Assembly (NCBI RefSeq): GCF_025152405.1
Contig: NZ_CP102292.1
Span: 1,116,001-1,180,000 of the forward strand
Direction of reading: 5' to 3'
Length of the DNA: 64,000 nt
DNA from: [Ruminococcus] lactaris ATCC 29176
GTDB taxonomy: Bacteria; Bacillota; Clostridia; Lachnospirales; Lachnospiraceae
Both the position numbers and the translations under genes were made by a program. Below, piece after piece: positions 1 to 8,939 of the stretch (position 1 is its first letter; every line of letters starts with the position of its first letter). Under the pieces are notes generated by a model. That model was not told the origin of the DNA, ran no database searches, and was given only the letters and a program-made list of their open reading frames with translations.

Positions 1-459
1 GAGCCACATTCCAAAGCTGTGATGGAAGAGAAACCAAGACCGTTGAATGAGTCAATCCTTACGAAAGACTTTTTGCTGAGGATCGCAGTGGAGGGAGTAT
101 CTGTCTGTGCAACAACCATGACGGCATTTCTGATCGGGTACAGGGATGGAAATGCACTGCTGGCGAGTACGATGGCATTTGCAACACTCTGTTCGGCAAG
201 ACTGTTCCATGGATTCAACTGTAAATCGAACAAACCGGTTGTATTTACAAAGAAAGTGGCAGATAATAAGTATCTGATCGGTGCATTTGCACTGGGAATT
301 CTGCTGGTGACGGCAGTCGTTATGATCCCTGGACTGCATACGATTTTTAAAGTACAGACACTGAGCTTCACACAGCTCTTTACTGTGTATGGGCTTGCGG
401 CATTGAATATACCAGTGATTCAGTTATTGAAAGCAATCTGGGTAAAAGCAGGGAAATAG
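1..459 (+). CDS. C-terminal part of a cation-transporting P-type ATPase (5' end outside window)
   Basis: The frame is open from base 1, so this is the tail of a gene that begins upstream. The visible 152 codons hold about four hydrophobic segments, and a short motif (KPRPLNESI) sits just before the first. That matches the C-terminal transmembrane domain of calcium/cation P-type ATPases, which have an R-P-P-R-like motif followed by TM7-TM10. The catalytic DKTGT and hinge regions lie outside the window, so the transported ion cannot be judged. It ends 46 bp before ftsH with no clear terminator, so the two may be co-transcribed. Confidence 0.8.
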   Translation, partial: EPHSKAVMEEKPRPLNESILTKDFLLRIAVEGVSVCATTMTAFLIGYRDGNALLASTMAFATLCSARLFHGFNCKSNKPVVFTKKVADNKYLIGAFALGILLVTAVVMIPGLHTIFKVQTLSFTQLFTVYGLAALNIPVIQLLKAIWVKAGK

Positions 460-505
460 AACTGGATCTTCAGATATAGAATGACAGAACGAAGGAGGAG
501 TCAAG

Positions 506-2374
506 TTGAAAAAAGTAGAGAAACCCAAAAAACCCCTGATATTTTATTACCTGATTGCTCTGGTGATACTGATACTGCTTAATACATTTCTTTTTCCCAA
601 TCTGATGAATCATCATAAAGTAAAAGATGTAGATTACGGTACATTTCTTACGATGGTTGATAAAAAAGAAGTGTCCAAAGTAGAGTTAAATGGCGATACG
701 ATTTATTTTACGGATAAATCGGCTGAGCCAAATTACTATGAGACAACGACGTTTGAAGACCCGGATCTTGTAAACCGGCTGGAAGAAGCTGGATGTGAAT
801 TTGGAAGAATTGCACAGGAAGAGATGAATCCGCTTGTCAGTTTCCTGCTTGTATGGGTTCTGCCAATCGTGATTTTCTGGGTATTGGGACAGTTCCTTGC
901 AAAGCGTCTGATGAAAAAGATGGGGGGAGGTACTGCCGGAAATCCATTTATGCAGTTCGGAAAAAGCAATGCCAAAGTATATGTTGAGTCTACGACAGGA
1001 ATTACATTTAACGATGTTGCAGGGGAAGATGAGGCAAAAGAACTGCTGACAGAAATCGTGGATTTTCTTCATAATCCAAAGAAATATCAGGAAATTGGAG
1101 CCGTCTGCCCGAAAGGTGCACTTCTTGTCGGACCTCCCGGTACAGGTAAGACGCTGCTTGCAAAGGCGGTGGCAGGAGAAGCAAATGTTCCATTTTTCTC
1201 AATGTCAGGTTCTGAATTTGTTGAAATGTTCGTCGGTATGGGTGCTTCTAAGGTAAGAGATCTTTTCAAGCAGGCAAATGAAAAAGCTCCTTGTATCGTG
1301 TTCATTGATGAGATTGATACGATTGGTAAGAAAAGAGATAATGCCGGATATGGAGGAAATGATGAGCGTGAGCAGACGCTGAACCAGCTTTTGACGGAGA
1401 TGGATGGATTTGATGCATCCAAGGGTGTTGTGATTCTTGCGGCAACGAACCGTCCCGACAGTCTTGATCCGGCACTTTTAAGACCGGGAAGATTTGACCG
1501 GCGGATTCCGGTGGAACTTCCTGACCTGAAAGGAAGAGAAGAAATCCTGAAAGTTCATGCGAAAAAGGTCAGACTGGGAGATGACATTGACTTTAACGCG
1601 ATCGCAAGAGCAGCATCCGGGGCATCCGGAGCGGAGCTGGCGAATATGGTGAATGAAGCGGCATTGCGGGCGGTTCGTGAGAACCGGAAGTTTGTAACAC
1701 AGGCGGATCTTGAAGAGAGTATTGAGACGGTTATTGCCGGATATCAGAAGAAGAATCAGGTACTTTCCGCAAAAGAAAAACTGATTGTATCTTATCATGA
1801 AATCGGACATGCACTGGTTGCCGCATTGCAGACCCATTCTGCACCGGTGACAAAGATTACGATCATTCCGAGAACTTCAGGAGCATTGGGATATACCATG
1901 CAGGTAGAAGCGGAAGAGCGGAATCTTATGAGCAAGGAAGAGCTGGTGAATAAGATTGCAACACTGACAGGTGGAAGATGTGCCGAGAAACTGATCTTTG
2001 ATTCGATCACGACAGGTGCATCCAACGATATTGAACAGGCGACAAAACTGGCACGTGCCATGATCACAAGGTATGGGATGAGCGACCGTTTTGGCATGGT
2101 GGCACTGGAAACCCAGAATAATCCATATTTGGGCGGTGACAGTACCTTAAGCTGTTCTCCACAGACGGCTGCCACGATTGATGATATGGTCGTAGAGACA
2201 GTCAGGGAAGGGTATGACACAGCGATGGATCTGCTGGAGAAAAATAAGATGAAACTGCATGAACTTGCAAAATATCTTTATGAAAAAGAGACGATCACGG
2301 GAGAAGAGTTTATGCAGATCCTGAACCGTAAAGAGATTTCAGGAGAACAAATAAGAACAGAGTCTGAAGATTAG
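506..2374 (+). CDS. ftsH: ATP-dependent zinc metalloprotease FtsH
   Basis: This is a membrane-anchored AAA+ protease that degrades misfolded or short-lived membrane and regulatory proteins. The 622 residues show two N-terminal transmembrane helices (about 11-30 and 108-130) flanking a small extracytoplasmic domain. They are followed by Walker A GPPGTGKT (about 209-216), Walker B with IDEID (about 266-270), the second region of homology ending in RPGRFDR, and the zinc motif HEIGH (about 431-435). HEIGH replaces the usual HEAGH and keeps both His ligands and the catalytic Glu. The start is TTG at 506, chosen because AAGGAGG lies 7 nt upstream. Length is normal for clostridial FtsH. Confidence 0.95.
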   Translation: MKKVEKPKKPLIFYYLIALVILILLNTFLFPNLMNHHKVKDVDYGTFLTMVDKKEVSKVELNGDTIYFTDKSAEPNYYETTTFEDPDLVNRLEEAGCEFGRIAQEEMNPLVSFLLVWVLPIVIFWVLGQFLAKRLMKKMGGGTAGNPFMQFGKSNAKVYVESTTGITFNDVAGEDEAKELLTEIVDFLHNPKKYQEIGAVCPKGALLVGPPGTGKTLLAKAVAGEANVPFFSMSGSEFVEMFVGMGASKVRDLFKQANEKAPCIVFIDEIDTIGKKRDNAGYGGNDEREQTLNQLLTEMDGFDASKGVVILAATNRPDSLDPALLRPGRFDRRIPVELPDLKGREEILKVHAKKVRLGDDIDFNAIARAASGASGAELANMVNEAALRAVRENRKFVTQADLEESIETVIAGYQKKNQVLSAKEKLIVSYHEIGHALVAALQTHSAPVTKITIIPRTSGALGYTMQVEAEERNLMSKEELVNKIATLTGGRCAEKLIFDSITTGASNDIEQATKLARAMITRYGMSDRFGMVALETQNNPYLGGDSTLSCSPQTAATIDDMVVETVREGYDTAMDLLEKNKMKLHELAKYLYEKETITGEEFMQILNRKEISGEQIRTESED

Positions 2375-2439
2375 TTAAAGTTTTTCTAAACATAGTGGAA
2401 AATGCGGATGAATGTGGTAAAATAAAATCAGATGTGGCG

Positions 2440-2465
2440 TGCCTCGCGAGTTTCATCGCGGGGCA
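2440..2465 (+). other. Hairpin in the leader of the P-type ATPase gene
   Basis: A 10-bp stem (TGCCTCGCGA with TCGCGGGGCA, one G-U pair) closes a 6-nt loop. A second short hairpin, CAGCAA/TTGCTG, follows near 2484-2501. Both lie between ftsH and the ATPase start at 2532. There is no T-run after either, so they do not look like a terminator. Confidence 0.45.
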
Positions 2466-2531
2466 TACTTACTTTATGCAGGGCAGCAATTTTTATTGCT
2501 GAAGCAGAAAGAATACAAAAGGAGAATTGAT

Positions 2532-4970
2532 ATGTCAGCGGCCAGAAGAAAAAGGAAGCCTGTTGAGGCAGAGGAAAAAAAGAAAAGGATGCCGACGACG
2601 CGATATATGCCGGACTACAGAAAGGGACTGACCAGTCAGCAGGTGCAGGAACATAAGCTTCATGGCTGGACGAATCAGGCGGTAGATTCAACATCCAAGA
2701 CTACAAAGGAGATTGTAAAGGAGAATGTCTTCACGTATTTCAACCTGATCTTTCTTGTACTGGCAGTTTTGCTCTGCCTGGTGGGGTCGTTCAGGGATCT
2801 GACATTTCTTCCGGTGATCATTGCCAATACGCTGATCGGAATTATTCAGGAAATCCGGGCGAAAAAGGTACTGGATGATCTTACCATGCTCAATGCTCCT
2901 CATGCGATGGTTGTAAGAGATGGGAAAAAATCCATGATCGATGCAGAAGAATTGGTTGTGGATGATATTGTTATTTTTAAGGCAGGAGCTCAGGTCTGTG
3001 CGGATGCAGAAGTCTGTGCAGGGGAAGTTCAGGTCAATGAATCACTGCTGACCGGAGAATCCGACGAGATCACAAAGAAAAAGGGATCGAAGCTGATGTC
3101 AGGGAGCTTTATTGTTTCAGGACAGTGCCACGCGAGACTTGATAAAGTCGGTGAGGATTCTTATATTTCAAGGCTGACGCTGGAAGCCAAAGAGATGCAG
3201 CAGGGAGAGCAGTCGGAAATGATCCGTTCGCTGGATCGTCTTGTAAAGTGCGTTGGAATTGCGATTATTCCGATCGGGATCATCCTTTTTGTACAGGCAT
3301 TTTTCTTTCAGAATTCCTCGTTCCGATCCAGTGTTACATCCATGGTTGCGGCAGTGATCGGAATGATCCCGGAGGGGCTGTATCTGCTGGCAAGTGTGGC
3401 ACTGGCAGTCAGTTCTATCAGACTGGCACAGAAAAAGGTGCTGCTGCATGATATGAAATGCATTGAGACACTGGCAAGGGTTGATGTACTTTGCGTGGAT
3501 AAGACCGGAACCATTACTGAAAATACGATGCAGGTGCAGAAACTGATCCCAACGCAGCAGTATGACCCGGATACAATGAAGCCGCTTGAAACGCTGGTAG
3601 GAGATTTTGCAGCCGCTATGACGAAGGATAATATTACGATGGCTGCGGTAAAGGCTTATTTTACTTCTGTATCAGGGGCAAAGCCGGTCGCAAAGACCGG
3701 ATTTTCCTCAGCGACCAAGTACAGCAGTGTTACTTTTGAAGAAGGGGCATATGTGCTTGGAGCACCGGAATTTGTACTGCTGGATGAGTATGAAGCCTAT
3801 GAAGCAAAAATAACCAGTCTGGCATCGACCGGTGCAAGAGTACTGGTATTTGGAACTTATGACGGTACGATCGACGGAAAGGCTCTGAGAAATCCAATCT
3901 GTCCGCTGGGTTATATCCTGCTTGCAAATCCGATCAGAGAGGCAGCAAAAGAGACGTTTGAGTATTTTACCGAACAAGGGGTGGAGGTAAAAGTCATTTC
4001 AGGTGACAATCCGGTTACAGTATCAAAGGTTGCAAAGCAGGCCGGAATAGCAAATGCAGATCAGTACGTGGATGCTTCTGAATTAAAATCCATCAATGAT
4101 GTAAAGAAAGCAGTACTTGAGAATACAGTCTTTGGAAGAGTAACCCCGAATCAGAAACGGCAGTTCGTTCAGGTACTGAAAGAGGCCGGAAAGACTGTGG
4201 CGATGACGGGAGACGGAGTGAATGATGTTCTTGCTTTGAAGGATGCTGATTGCAGTATTGCGATGGCCTCTGGAAGTGAGGCAGCGGCACAGGCATCACA
4301 ACTGGTACTTCTGGAATCAGATTTTTCGTGTATGCCAGAGGTTGTGCTGGAAGGAAGAAGAGTTGTCAATAATATCCAGCGTTCAGCAAGTTTGTTCCTT
4401 GTAAAGAATATTTTCTCATTTTTATTAAGCCTGATGTCAGTTGTATTTATGTTCACGTATCCACTGGAGCCATCGCAGGTTTCCCTGATCAGTATGTTTA
4501 CGATCGGTATCCCTGCTTTCTTCCTTGCACTGGAACCGAATAAGAATATCATTAAAGGTCATTTCCTTACGAATGTATTCTTGAAAGCACTTCCGGCTGC
4601 CATTACCGATGCAGTAGCGGTCGGAGCACTTGTGATTTTTGGAAAAACTTTTGGGGTAGGAGAAACAGATATTTCGACGGCAGCGACAATGCTGCTGGCA
4701 ATCGTAGGATTTATGATCCTGTATAAGATCAGTGCACCGATGAATATGTTGAGAACTGCGATTCTGACAGGATGTATTGCAGGACTTCTGTTCTGTAGTA
4801 TTTTCCTGAATGATCTTTTTGCCATTACCGGAATGACGACAAAATGTATCATGCTATTTATCGTATTTGCCATTGCAACGGAACCGGTATTAAGATATCT
4901 TACGATTCTGACAGAAAAGATCCGCTCTTTTTATTCGGGACTACGTAGCCGAAAGGCAGAAAAAAAGTAA
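2532..4970 (+). CDS. Cation-translocating P-type ATPase (CtpE/Exp7-like)
   Basis: This is an ATP-driven cation pump of 812 residues. It has an actuator domain with LTGES, a PEGL motif in the membrane helix before the phosphorylation site, DKTGTITEN with the phosphorylated Asp near residue 323, and the hinge motif TGDGVNDVLALKDAD. The C-terminal half holds about six further membrane helices. There is no N-terminal heavy-metal domain and no CPC motif, which argues against a copper or cadmium pump. The overall look is that of the CtpE/Exp7 (CaxP) group, for which calcium has been proposed, so the substrate here is inference. The ATG at 2532 is preferred over an upstream GTG at 2439 because AAAAGGAG lies 7 nt in front, and the upstream codons fall in the leader hairpins. 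Confidence 0.85.
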   Translation: MSAARRKRKPVEAEEKKKRMPTTRYMPDYRKGLTSQQVQEHKLHGWTNQAVDSTSKTTKEIVKENVFTYFNLIFLVLAVLLCLVGSFRDLTFLPVIIANTLIGIIQEIRAKKVLDDLTMLNAPHAMVVRDGKKSMIDAEELVVDDIVIFKAGAQVCADAEVCAGEVQVNESLLTGESDEITKKKGSKLMSGSFIVSGQCHARLDKVGEDSYISRLTLEAKEMQQGEQSEMIRSLDRLVKCVGIAIIPIGIILFVQAFFFQNSSFRSSVTSMVAAVIGMIPEGLYLLASVALAVSSIRLAQKKVLLHDMKCIETLARVDVLCVDKTGTITENTMQVQKLIPTQQYDPDTMKPLETLVGDFAAAMTKDNITMAAVKAYFTSVSGAKPVAKTGFSSATKYSSVTFEEGAYVLGAPEFVLLDEYEAYEAKITSLASTGARVLVFGTYDGTIDGKALRNPICPLGYILLANPIREAAKETFEYFTEQGVEVKVISGDNPVTVSKVAKQAGIANADQYVDASELKSINDVKKAVLENTVFGRVTPNQKRQFVQVLKEAGKTVAMTGDGVNDVLALKDADCSIAMASGSEAAAQASQLVLLESDFSCMPEVVLEGRRVVNNIQRSASLFLVKNIFSFLLSLMSVVFMFTYPLEPSQVSLISMFTIGIPAFFLALEPNKNIIKGHFLTNVFLKALPAAITDAVAVGALVIFGKTFGVGETDISTAATMLLAIVGFMILYKISAPMNMLRTAILTGCIAGLLFCSIFLNDLFAITGMTTKCIMLFIVFAIATEPVLRYLTILTEKIRSFYSGLRSRKAEKK

Positions 4971-4976
4971 AAAGAA

Positions 4977-5028
4977 AACCGTCTGCGAAGAAAAGATAAA
5001 AATCTTAACTTTGCAGGCGGTTCTTTTT
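4977..5028. terminator. Bidirectional intrinsic terminator
   Basis: A 14-bp stem (AACCGTCTGCGAAG with CTTTGCAGGCGGTT, a few mismatches) is followed by CTTTTT on the plus strand and has an A-rich 5' flank. It lies between the convergent ATPase gene and the zinc-ribbon gene and can serve both. Confidence 0.8.
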
Positions 5029-5035
5029 AAGAAAG

Positions 5036-5575
5036 TCAGACAGACTTATTGATCGTATCCTGAATAAGACAGAAATCGACGATACTGAGTCCGAAGATTC
5101 CAAGAAGGAGATAAAGAATACCGGAACTTCCCTGAACTCCCTTAATAAAATCACATTTCTCTCCCATTTTATACATCCAGTAGAATCCGTAAATACCGCA
5201 GGTGATCAGAGAAAAGATAACAACCAAAGCACCACTTGTCGCATTTGTATCACCACAGAGGAGATTGATTTCATCATTTAGCTTCAGCATCCAGTAAATG
5301 CCGTAAATTCCGCAGGTAACAATGGAAAGGATAATGCAAAGAGGGATGCTGCGAGGAGTAATCCCGTAGGAAGAACGGAACGGTGTTCCTCCGGTTGACT
5401 GGTAATAGTTATTCTGCTGATAATAATTGTTCTGTGTTCCTCCGGTTCCCTGAAAATCAGAAGAACTGTGAGCAGTTCCGTCTGTATTCGGCTGATCGTT
5501 AAGGGGAGCACCACACTGGTTGCAGAATGTAGCATGATCGTCAGTAGGATTCCCGCATTTCGGACAAAATTTCAT
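5036..5575 (-). CDS. Zinc-ribbon and DUF4234 membrane protein
   Basis: The 179-residue protein starts with a zinc ribbon carrying two CxxC knuckles (CPKCGNP and CNQCGAP). A Gln/Asn/Gly-rich low-complexity linker with repeated NNYYQ follows. The C-terminal membrane part contains two similar hydrophobic units, each with a CGIYG(I/F)YWM motif, as in DUF4234. The function of this family is unknown to me. The ATG at 5575 is chosen because AGGAGG precedes it by about 9 nt, and the codons upstream look like promoter DNA. It is a single gene, divergent from the AAA+ ATPase gene. Confidence 0.75.
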   Translation of the reverse strand: MKFCPKCGNPTDDHATFCNQCGAPLNDQPNTDGTAHSSSDFQGTGGTQNNYYQQNNYYQSTGGTPFRSSYGITPRSIPLCIILSIVTCGIYGIYWMLKLNDEINLLCGDTNATSGALVVIFSLITCGIYGFYWMYKMGEKCDFIKGVQGSSGILYLLLGIFGLSIVDFCLIQDTINKSV

Positions 5576-5653
5576 ATGTAATGACCTCCTAAAATAATTT
5601 GTTTTAATGATAACATAGACAGGACGGTTATACAAGTAATACGTCCGGCTGAC

Positions 5654-5683
5654 TGGACAGATCTGATAGTTTCTTGCTATAAT
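5654..5683 (+). promoter_or_regulatory. Sigma-A-type promoter for the Lon-like ATPase gene
   Basis: The elements are TGGACA (5654-5659), an 18-bp spacer and TATAAT (5678-5683), about 33 nt upstream of the start at 5717. Confidence 0.6.
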
Positions 5684-5716
5684 AAGAAAAATGAAAGTGA
5701 AAAAGGAGTACAGAAG

Positions 5717-7201
5717 ATGCCAGTATTTGATTTTAATAATGCACCGGATGATAAAAAGCCGGTTGTATGTACATATACCACGTTCTCATCTAATGAGGAT
5801 CATGCGTCCATTGAAAATCCGATCCTTGTCCTGGATAACAGTAAAAAGGAGTGGAATCACCATTCCTGTGGGATTTTCACGAATCAGAGTAAGCAGACTG
5901 CTTTTGAATTTGATGAAGACGGAGGAACGATAAGTGCGGATATTCTGCTTGTGGATGCACGGTTTGTCAGCCTTTTGAAATGGCTGGGAGAAAATCATAT
6001 CAATGTGCGTTTATCAGGAAAGAATACAGAAAGCGGATATGCCGTGTATCGTATCAGGGAGATCGCATTTGGTGGCGGTACGAAGCTGTCTGCGGAGGAT
6101 GGATTCCTGCAGTTTATGATTGAGAGACTTTTTGCAAGCAATGCACCTGCGGAAGAAGTAGAAGATGAAGACGGAGAAGAGAACGGGGATGACATGAAGC
6201 TGACCAGTATTCAGAGTATTACTGATTTCATGACCTGTGCAGGAAGGACGCTACCGGATAATATCCGTCTCTGGGCGAGAAGAAATCTTGCTGTGGCACG
6301 TTCCCATGAGGTGTCGCAGGAAGAACGTCGTCATGCACAGCGGGCATTATCCATTATGATGAATATTCAATGGAAAAATGATTATTTTGAAGCCATTGAT
6401 CCCGAAGAGGCAAGAAGGATTCTGGATGAAGAGCTTTATGGAATGGAACGCGTAAAGCAAAGGATCATCGAGACGATCATTCAGATCAACAGAACACATA
6501 CATTGCCGGCATACGGACTGTTGCTGGTAGGTCCTGCAGGAACCGGAAAATCTCAGATTGCCTATGCGGTGGCACGTATTTTAAAATTACCGTGGACAAC
6601 ATTGGATATGAGTTCGATCAATGACCCTGAACAGTTGACAGGAAGTTCCCGTATTTATTCCAATGCGAAGCCAGGAATCATTATGGAGGCCTTTTCCATG
6701 GCGGGTGAGTCGAATCTTGTGTTTATTATCAATGAGCTTGATAAGGCAGCTTCAGGAAAGGGAAATGGAAATCCGGCAGATGTGCTTCTGACACTTCTTG
6801 ATAATCTTGGATTTACGGATAACTATATGGAGTGTATGATTCCGACTGTAGGTGTTTATCCAATCGCAACGGCGAATGATAAGGATCAGATCAGTGCACC
6901 GCTAATGTCACGTTTTGCGGTGATTGATATACCGGACTATACTCCGGAGGAAAAGAAGATCATATTCTCTAAATTTGCATTACCAAAAGTACTGAAACGT
7001 ATGAGCCTGAGAGAAGAAGAGTGCATCATGACAGACGAAGCACTGGATGAGGTGATTGAATTGTATTCCGATACAACAGGAATCCGTGATCTGGAGCAGG
7101 CGGCAGAGCATATTGCGGCAAATGCGTTATATCAGATTGAAGTGGAACAGAAAAAGAAAGTTGTATTTGATGCAGAAATGGTAAAAGAGCTGCTGGACTG
7201 A
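5717..7201 (+). CDS. Lon-type AAA+ ATPase without a protease domain
   Basis: The 494-residue protein has an N-terminal region of about 230 residues that I do not recognise, with an acidic stretch (EEVEDEDGEE). It ends in a clear Lon-family AAA+ module. Visible are Walker A GPAGTGKS (about 272-279), a Walker B region FIINELDK, sensor 1 (ATAND), the arginine-finger segment (LMSRF), and sensor 2 (GIRDLE). The protein stops right after the helical lid, so the Ser/Lys protease domain of Lon is absent, as is the Lon N-domain. In Walker B the usual Asp is Asn339, while the catalytic Glu340 is kept. It is monocistronic between its own promoter and a terminator. A chaperone or unfoldase role is inference. 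Confidence 0.75.
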   Translation: MPVFDFNNAPDDKKPVVCTYTTFSSNEDHASIENPILVLDNSKKEWNHHSCGIFTNQSKQTAFEFDEDGGTISADILLVDARFVSLLKWLGENHINVRLSGKNTESGYAVYRIREIAFGGGTKLSAEDGFLQFMIERLFASNAPAEEVEDEDGEENGDDMKLTSIQSITDFMTCAGRTLPDNIRLWARRNLAVARSHEVSQEERRHAQRALSIMMNIQWKNDYFEAIDPEEARRILDEELYGMERVKQRIIETIIQINRTHTLPAYGLLLVGPAGTGKSQIAYAVARILKLPWTTLDMSSINDPEQLTGSSRIYSNAKPGIIMEAFSMAGESNLVFIINELDKAASGKGNGNPADVLLTLLDNLGFTDNYMECMIPTVGVYPIATANDKDQISAPLMSRFAVIDIPDYTPEEKKIIFSKFALPKVLKRMSLREEECIMTDEALDEVIELYSDTTGIRDLEQAAEHIAANALYQIEVEQKKKVVFDAEMVKELLD

Positions 7202-7216
7202 CTGAAATCAGAAAAA

Positions 7217-7250
7217 GAAAGCAAGCCGGAATAGAAAGCAAGCCGGAATA
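7217..7250 (+). repeat. 17-bp tandem duplication
   Basis: The unit GAAAGCAAGCCGGAATA occurs twice head to tail (7217-7233 and 7234-7250), and a partial third copy (GAAAGTAAG) follows. It lies between the ATPase stop and its terminator. Confidence 0.9.
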
Positions 7251-7283
7251 GAAAGTAAGAAAAGACCCGGGTGGCAGGGCAGG

Positions 7284-7328
7284 AAAAGATCTGAAGATCA
7301 TAAAAATGATTTTCAGATCTTTTTTTTA
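7284..7328 (+). terminator. Intrinsic terminator of the Lon-like ATPase gene
   Basis: The stem AAAGATCTGAA...TTCAGATCTTT has an additional inner ATCAT/ATGAT pairing, and a run of eight or more T follows. Confidence 0.85.
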
Positions 7329-7424
7329 TACCCGGACACACAGAAAAAGCTGCCAGTGCCAGGAAATTCTGCATTTACACCAATGTGCAGACTGTATGGA
7401 TGCAATATGTGTAGTATTTGTGTC

Positions 7425-7468
7425 TTTAAAAGTAATTTAAAGTTGATTTAAGGTACGACCGATAAAAT
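7425..7468 (+). promoter_or_regulatory. Three 11-bp direct repeats plus -10 element upstream of the polyP polymerase operon
   Basis: TTTAAAAGTAA (7425-7435), TTTAAAGTTGA (7436-7446) and TTTAAGGTACG (7447-7457) are three in-phase repeats with an 11-bp period. A -10-like TAAAAT lies at 7463-7468, and no good -35 sits at the right distance (TTGATT is only 14 bp away). Direct repeats at helical period over the -35 region are typical of OmpR/PhoB-type response regulator sites. Assigning this site to a phosphate regulator is inference. Confidence 0.5.
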
Positions 7469-7492
7469 GCAGGATGTAAGGAGGAAAGAACA

Positions 7493-8203
7493 ATGGCAGT
7501 GCAAAAAGTTTTTAAACGTTATGAATATAAATATCTGCTGACCCGGGAGCAGAAAGAGCTTTTACAGAACGTGATGGAAGAGTACATGATCCCGGATGAA
7601 TATGGAAAAAGTACCATCTGTAATCTGTATTTTGACACACCACAGTATTTGTTGATCCGCAGATCCATAGAGAACAAAGTATATAAAGAAAAAGTGCGGC
7701 TCCGTACCTATGGAAGAGCAGAGCCGGCAGGTGAGGCATTTATCGAGTTAAAGAAGAAGTATAAAAAAGTCGTCTACAAAAGGCGAATCTGTACGGAATA
7801 CGAAAAAGCGATCCAGTATCTTTGCCGGGGCGAACGGGTTGTCGGGGAAAGTCAGATCGGAGAAGAACTGGATTATGCTCTGAGACTTTACCAGGGAATC
7901 CGCCCGGCAATGTGGCTGTCCTATGAGCGTGAGGCATTCTATGGAAAAGAAGATCATGAACTGCGGATGACATTTGATCAGAATATTTTATGGAGAACAG
8001 AAGATCTTGACCTGAGCAGTCCGATCTATGGAAGAAGCCTGCTGGACGAGGATCAGTCATTATTGGAAATAAAAGTGGGGCATGCGATTCCTTTATGGCT
8101 GAGTCATTTTCTTACAGAAAATAAAATGTTCCGTACATCGTATTCAAAATACGGAAATGCATACAGAACACTATTAAGAGAAGGAAAAATAAATTATGTT
8201 TAG
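7493..8203 (+). CDS. VTC-domain polyphosphate polymerase
   Basis: The 236-residue protein matches the VTC (vacuolar transporter chaperone) catalytic domain, a tunnel-fold enzyme that makes polyphosphate from ATP. Typical are the N-terminal KRYEYKYLL, the YFDT motif, basic strands with KEKVRLRTYG, a lysine-rich strand (ELKKKYKKVVYKR), and the late LLEIKV segment with an acidic metal ligand. There is no SPX domain, as usual for bacterial members. AAGGAGG precedes the ATG. The gene overlaps the next one by 8 bp, so the two are probably translationally coupled. Polymerase activity in this bacterium is inferred from the family. Confidence 0.85.
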   Translation: MAVQKVFKRYEYKYLLTREQKELLQNVMEEYMIPDEYGKSTICNLYFDTPQYLLIRRSIENKVYKEKVRLRTYGRAEPAGEAFIELKKKYKKVVYKRRICTEYEKAIQYLCRGERVVGESQIGEELDYALRLYQGIRPAMWLSYEREAFYGKEDHELRMTFDQNILWRTEDLDLSSPIYGRSLLDEDQSLLEIKVGHAIPLWLSHFLTENKMFRTSYSKYGNAYRTLLREGKINYV

Positions 8204-8888
8204 TAACTTATTTGGAGGAATTTTTGACAGCAGTACAGTGACGGTGATCCCGGTATATCAGTTTCTGCTTTGCGTGGTAGTCTCACTGCTACTTGGAATC
8301 GTGCTTGCGGCAGCCTATACATATAAATCAAAATATAATGCAGGATTTGTGAGGACGCTGGCAATTCTTCCTGCAGTTGTATGTATCGTCATTATGATGG
8401 TAAATGGAAATGTAGGAACAGGAGTGGCAGTGGCAGGAGCTTTCAGTCTTGTTCGTTTCAGAAGTGTGCCGGGCAGTGCAAAAGAGATCGGAGCGATTTT
8501 TATTGCCATGGGAGCAGGTCTGGTAAGTGGGATGGGCTATCTGGGGTATGCAGTGCTTTATACGGTGATCCTTTCTCTAGTCATGGCTCTCTATGTGCAG
8601 ATCCGTGCATGGGAAAAGAACGCAGGCAGTGAGAAGACCATGGTGATCACGATCCCGGAGGATCTGGACTATACGGAAGTTTTTGATGATCTGCTTGAGG
8701 CGTATACGAGCCGTTATGAACTGACAGAAGTAAAGACCACCAATATGGGAAGTCTTTTCAAACTGACCTATCAGTTAAGCCTGAAAGATACTTCAAAGGA
8801 AAAAGAAATGATCGACCATTTGCGGTGCAGAAATGGGAATCTGGAAATCATGGTGAAAAATCAGGAAACCACAACTACAAGCCTGTAA
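8196..8888 (+). CDS. DUF4956 membrane protein
   Basis: The 230-residue protein has about four transmembrane helices in the first 145 residues, followed by a soluble C-terminal domain of about 80 residues. The conserved segment between helices (SLVRFRSVPGSAKEIG) is characteristic of DUF4956. This family is often found beside VTC-domain polymerases and is a candidate membrane partner or channel for the polymer, although no activity is established. The start overlaps the end of the polymerase gene. Confidence 0.8.
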   Translation: MFSNLFGGIFDSSTVTVIPVYQFLLCVVVSLLLGIVLAAAYTYKSKYNAGFVRTLAILPAVVCIVIMMVNGNVGTGVAVAGAFSLVRFRSVPGSAKEIGAIFIAMGAGLVSGMGYLGYAVLYTVILSLVMALYVQIRAWEKNAGSEKTMVITIPEDLDYTEVFDDLLEAYTSRYELTEVKTTNMGSLFKLTYQLSLKDTSKEKEMIDHLRCRNGNLEIMVKNQETTTTSL

Positions 8889-8939
8889 AAATATATCTGA
8901 AGGAGGCAGGCAGATTGTAATGAAATGGAGGAAAACTCT

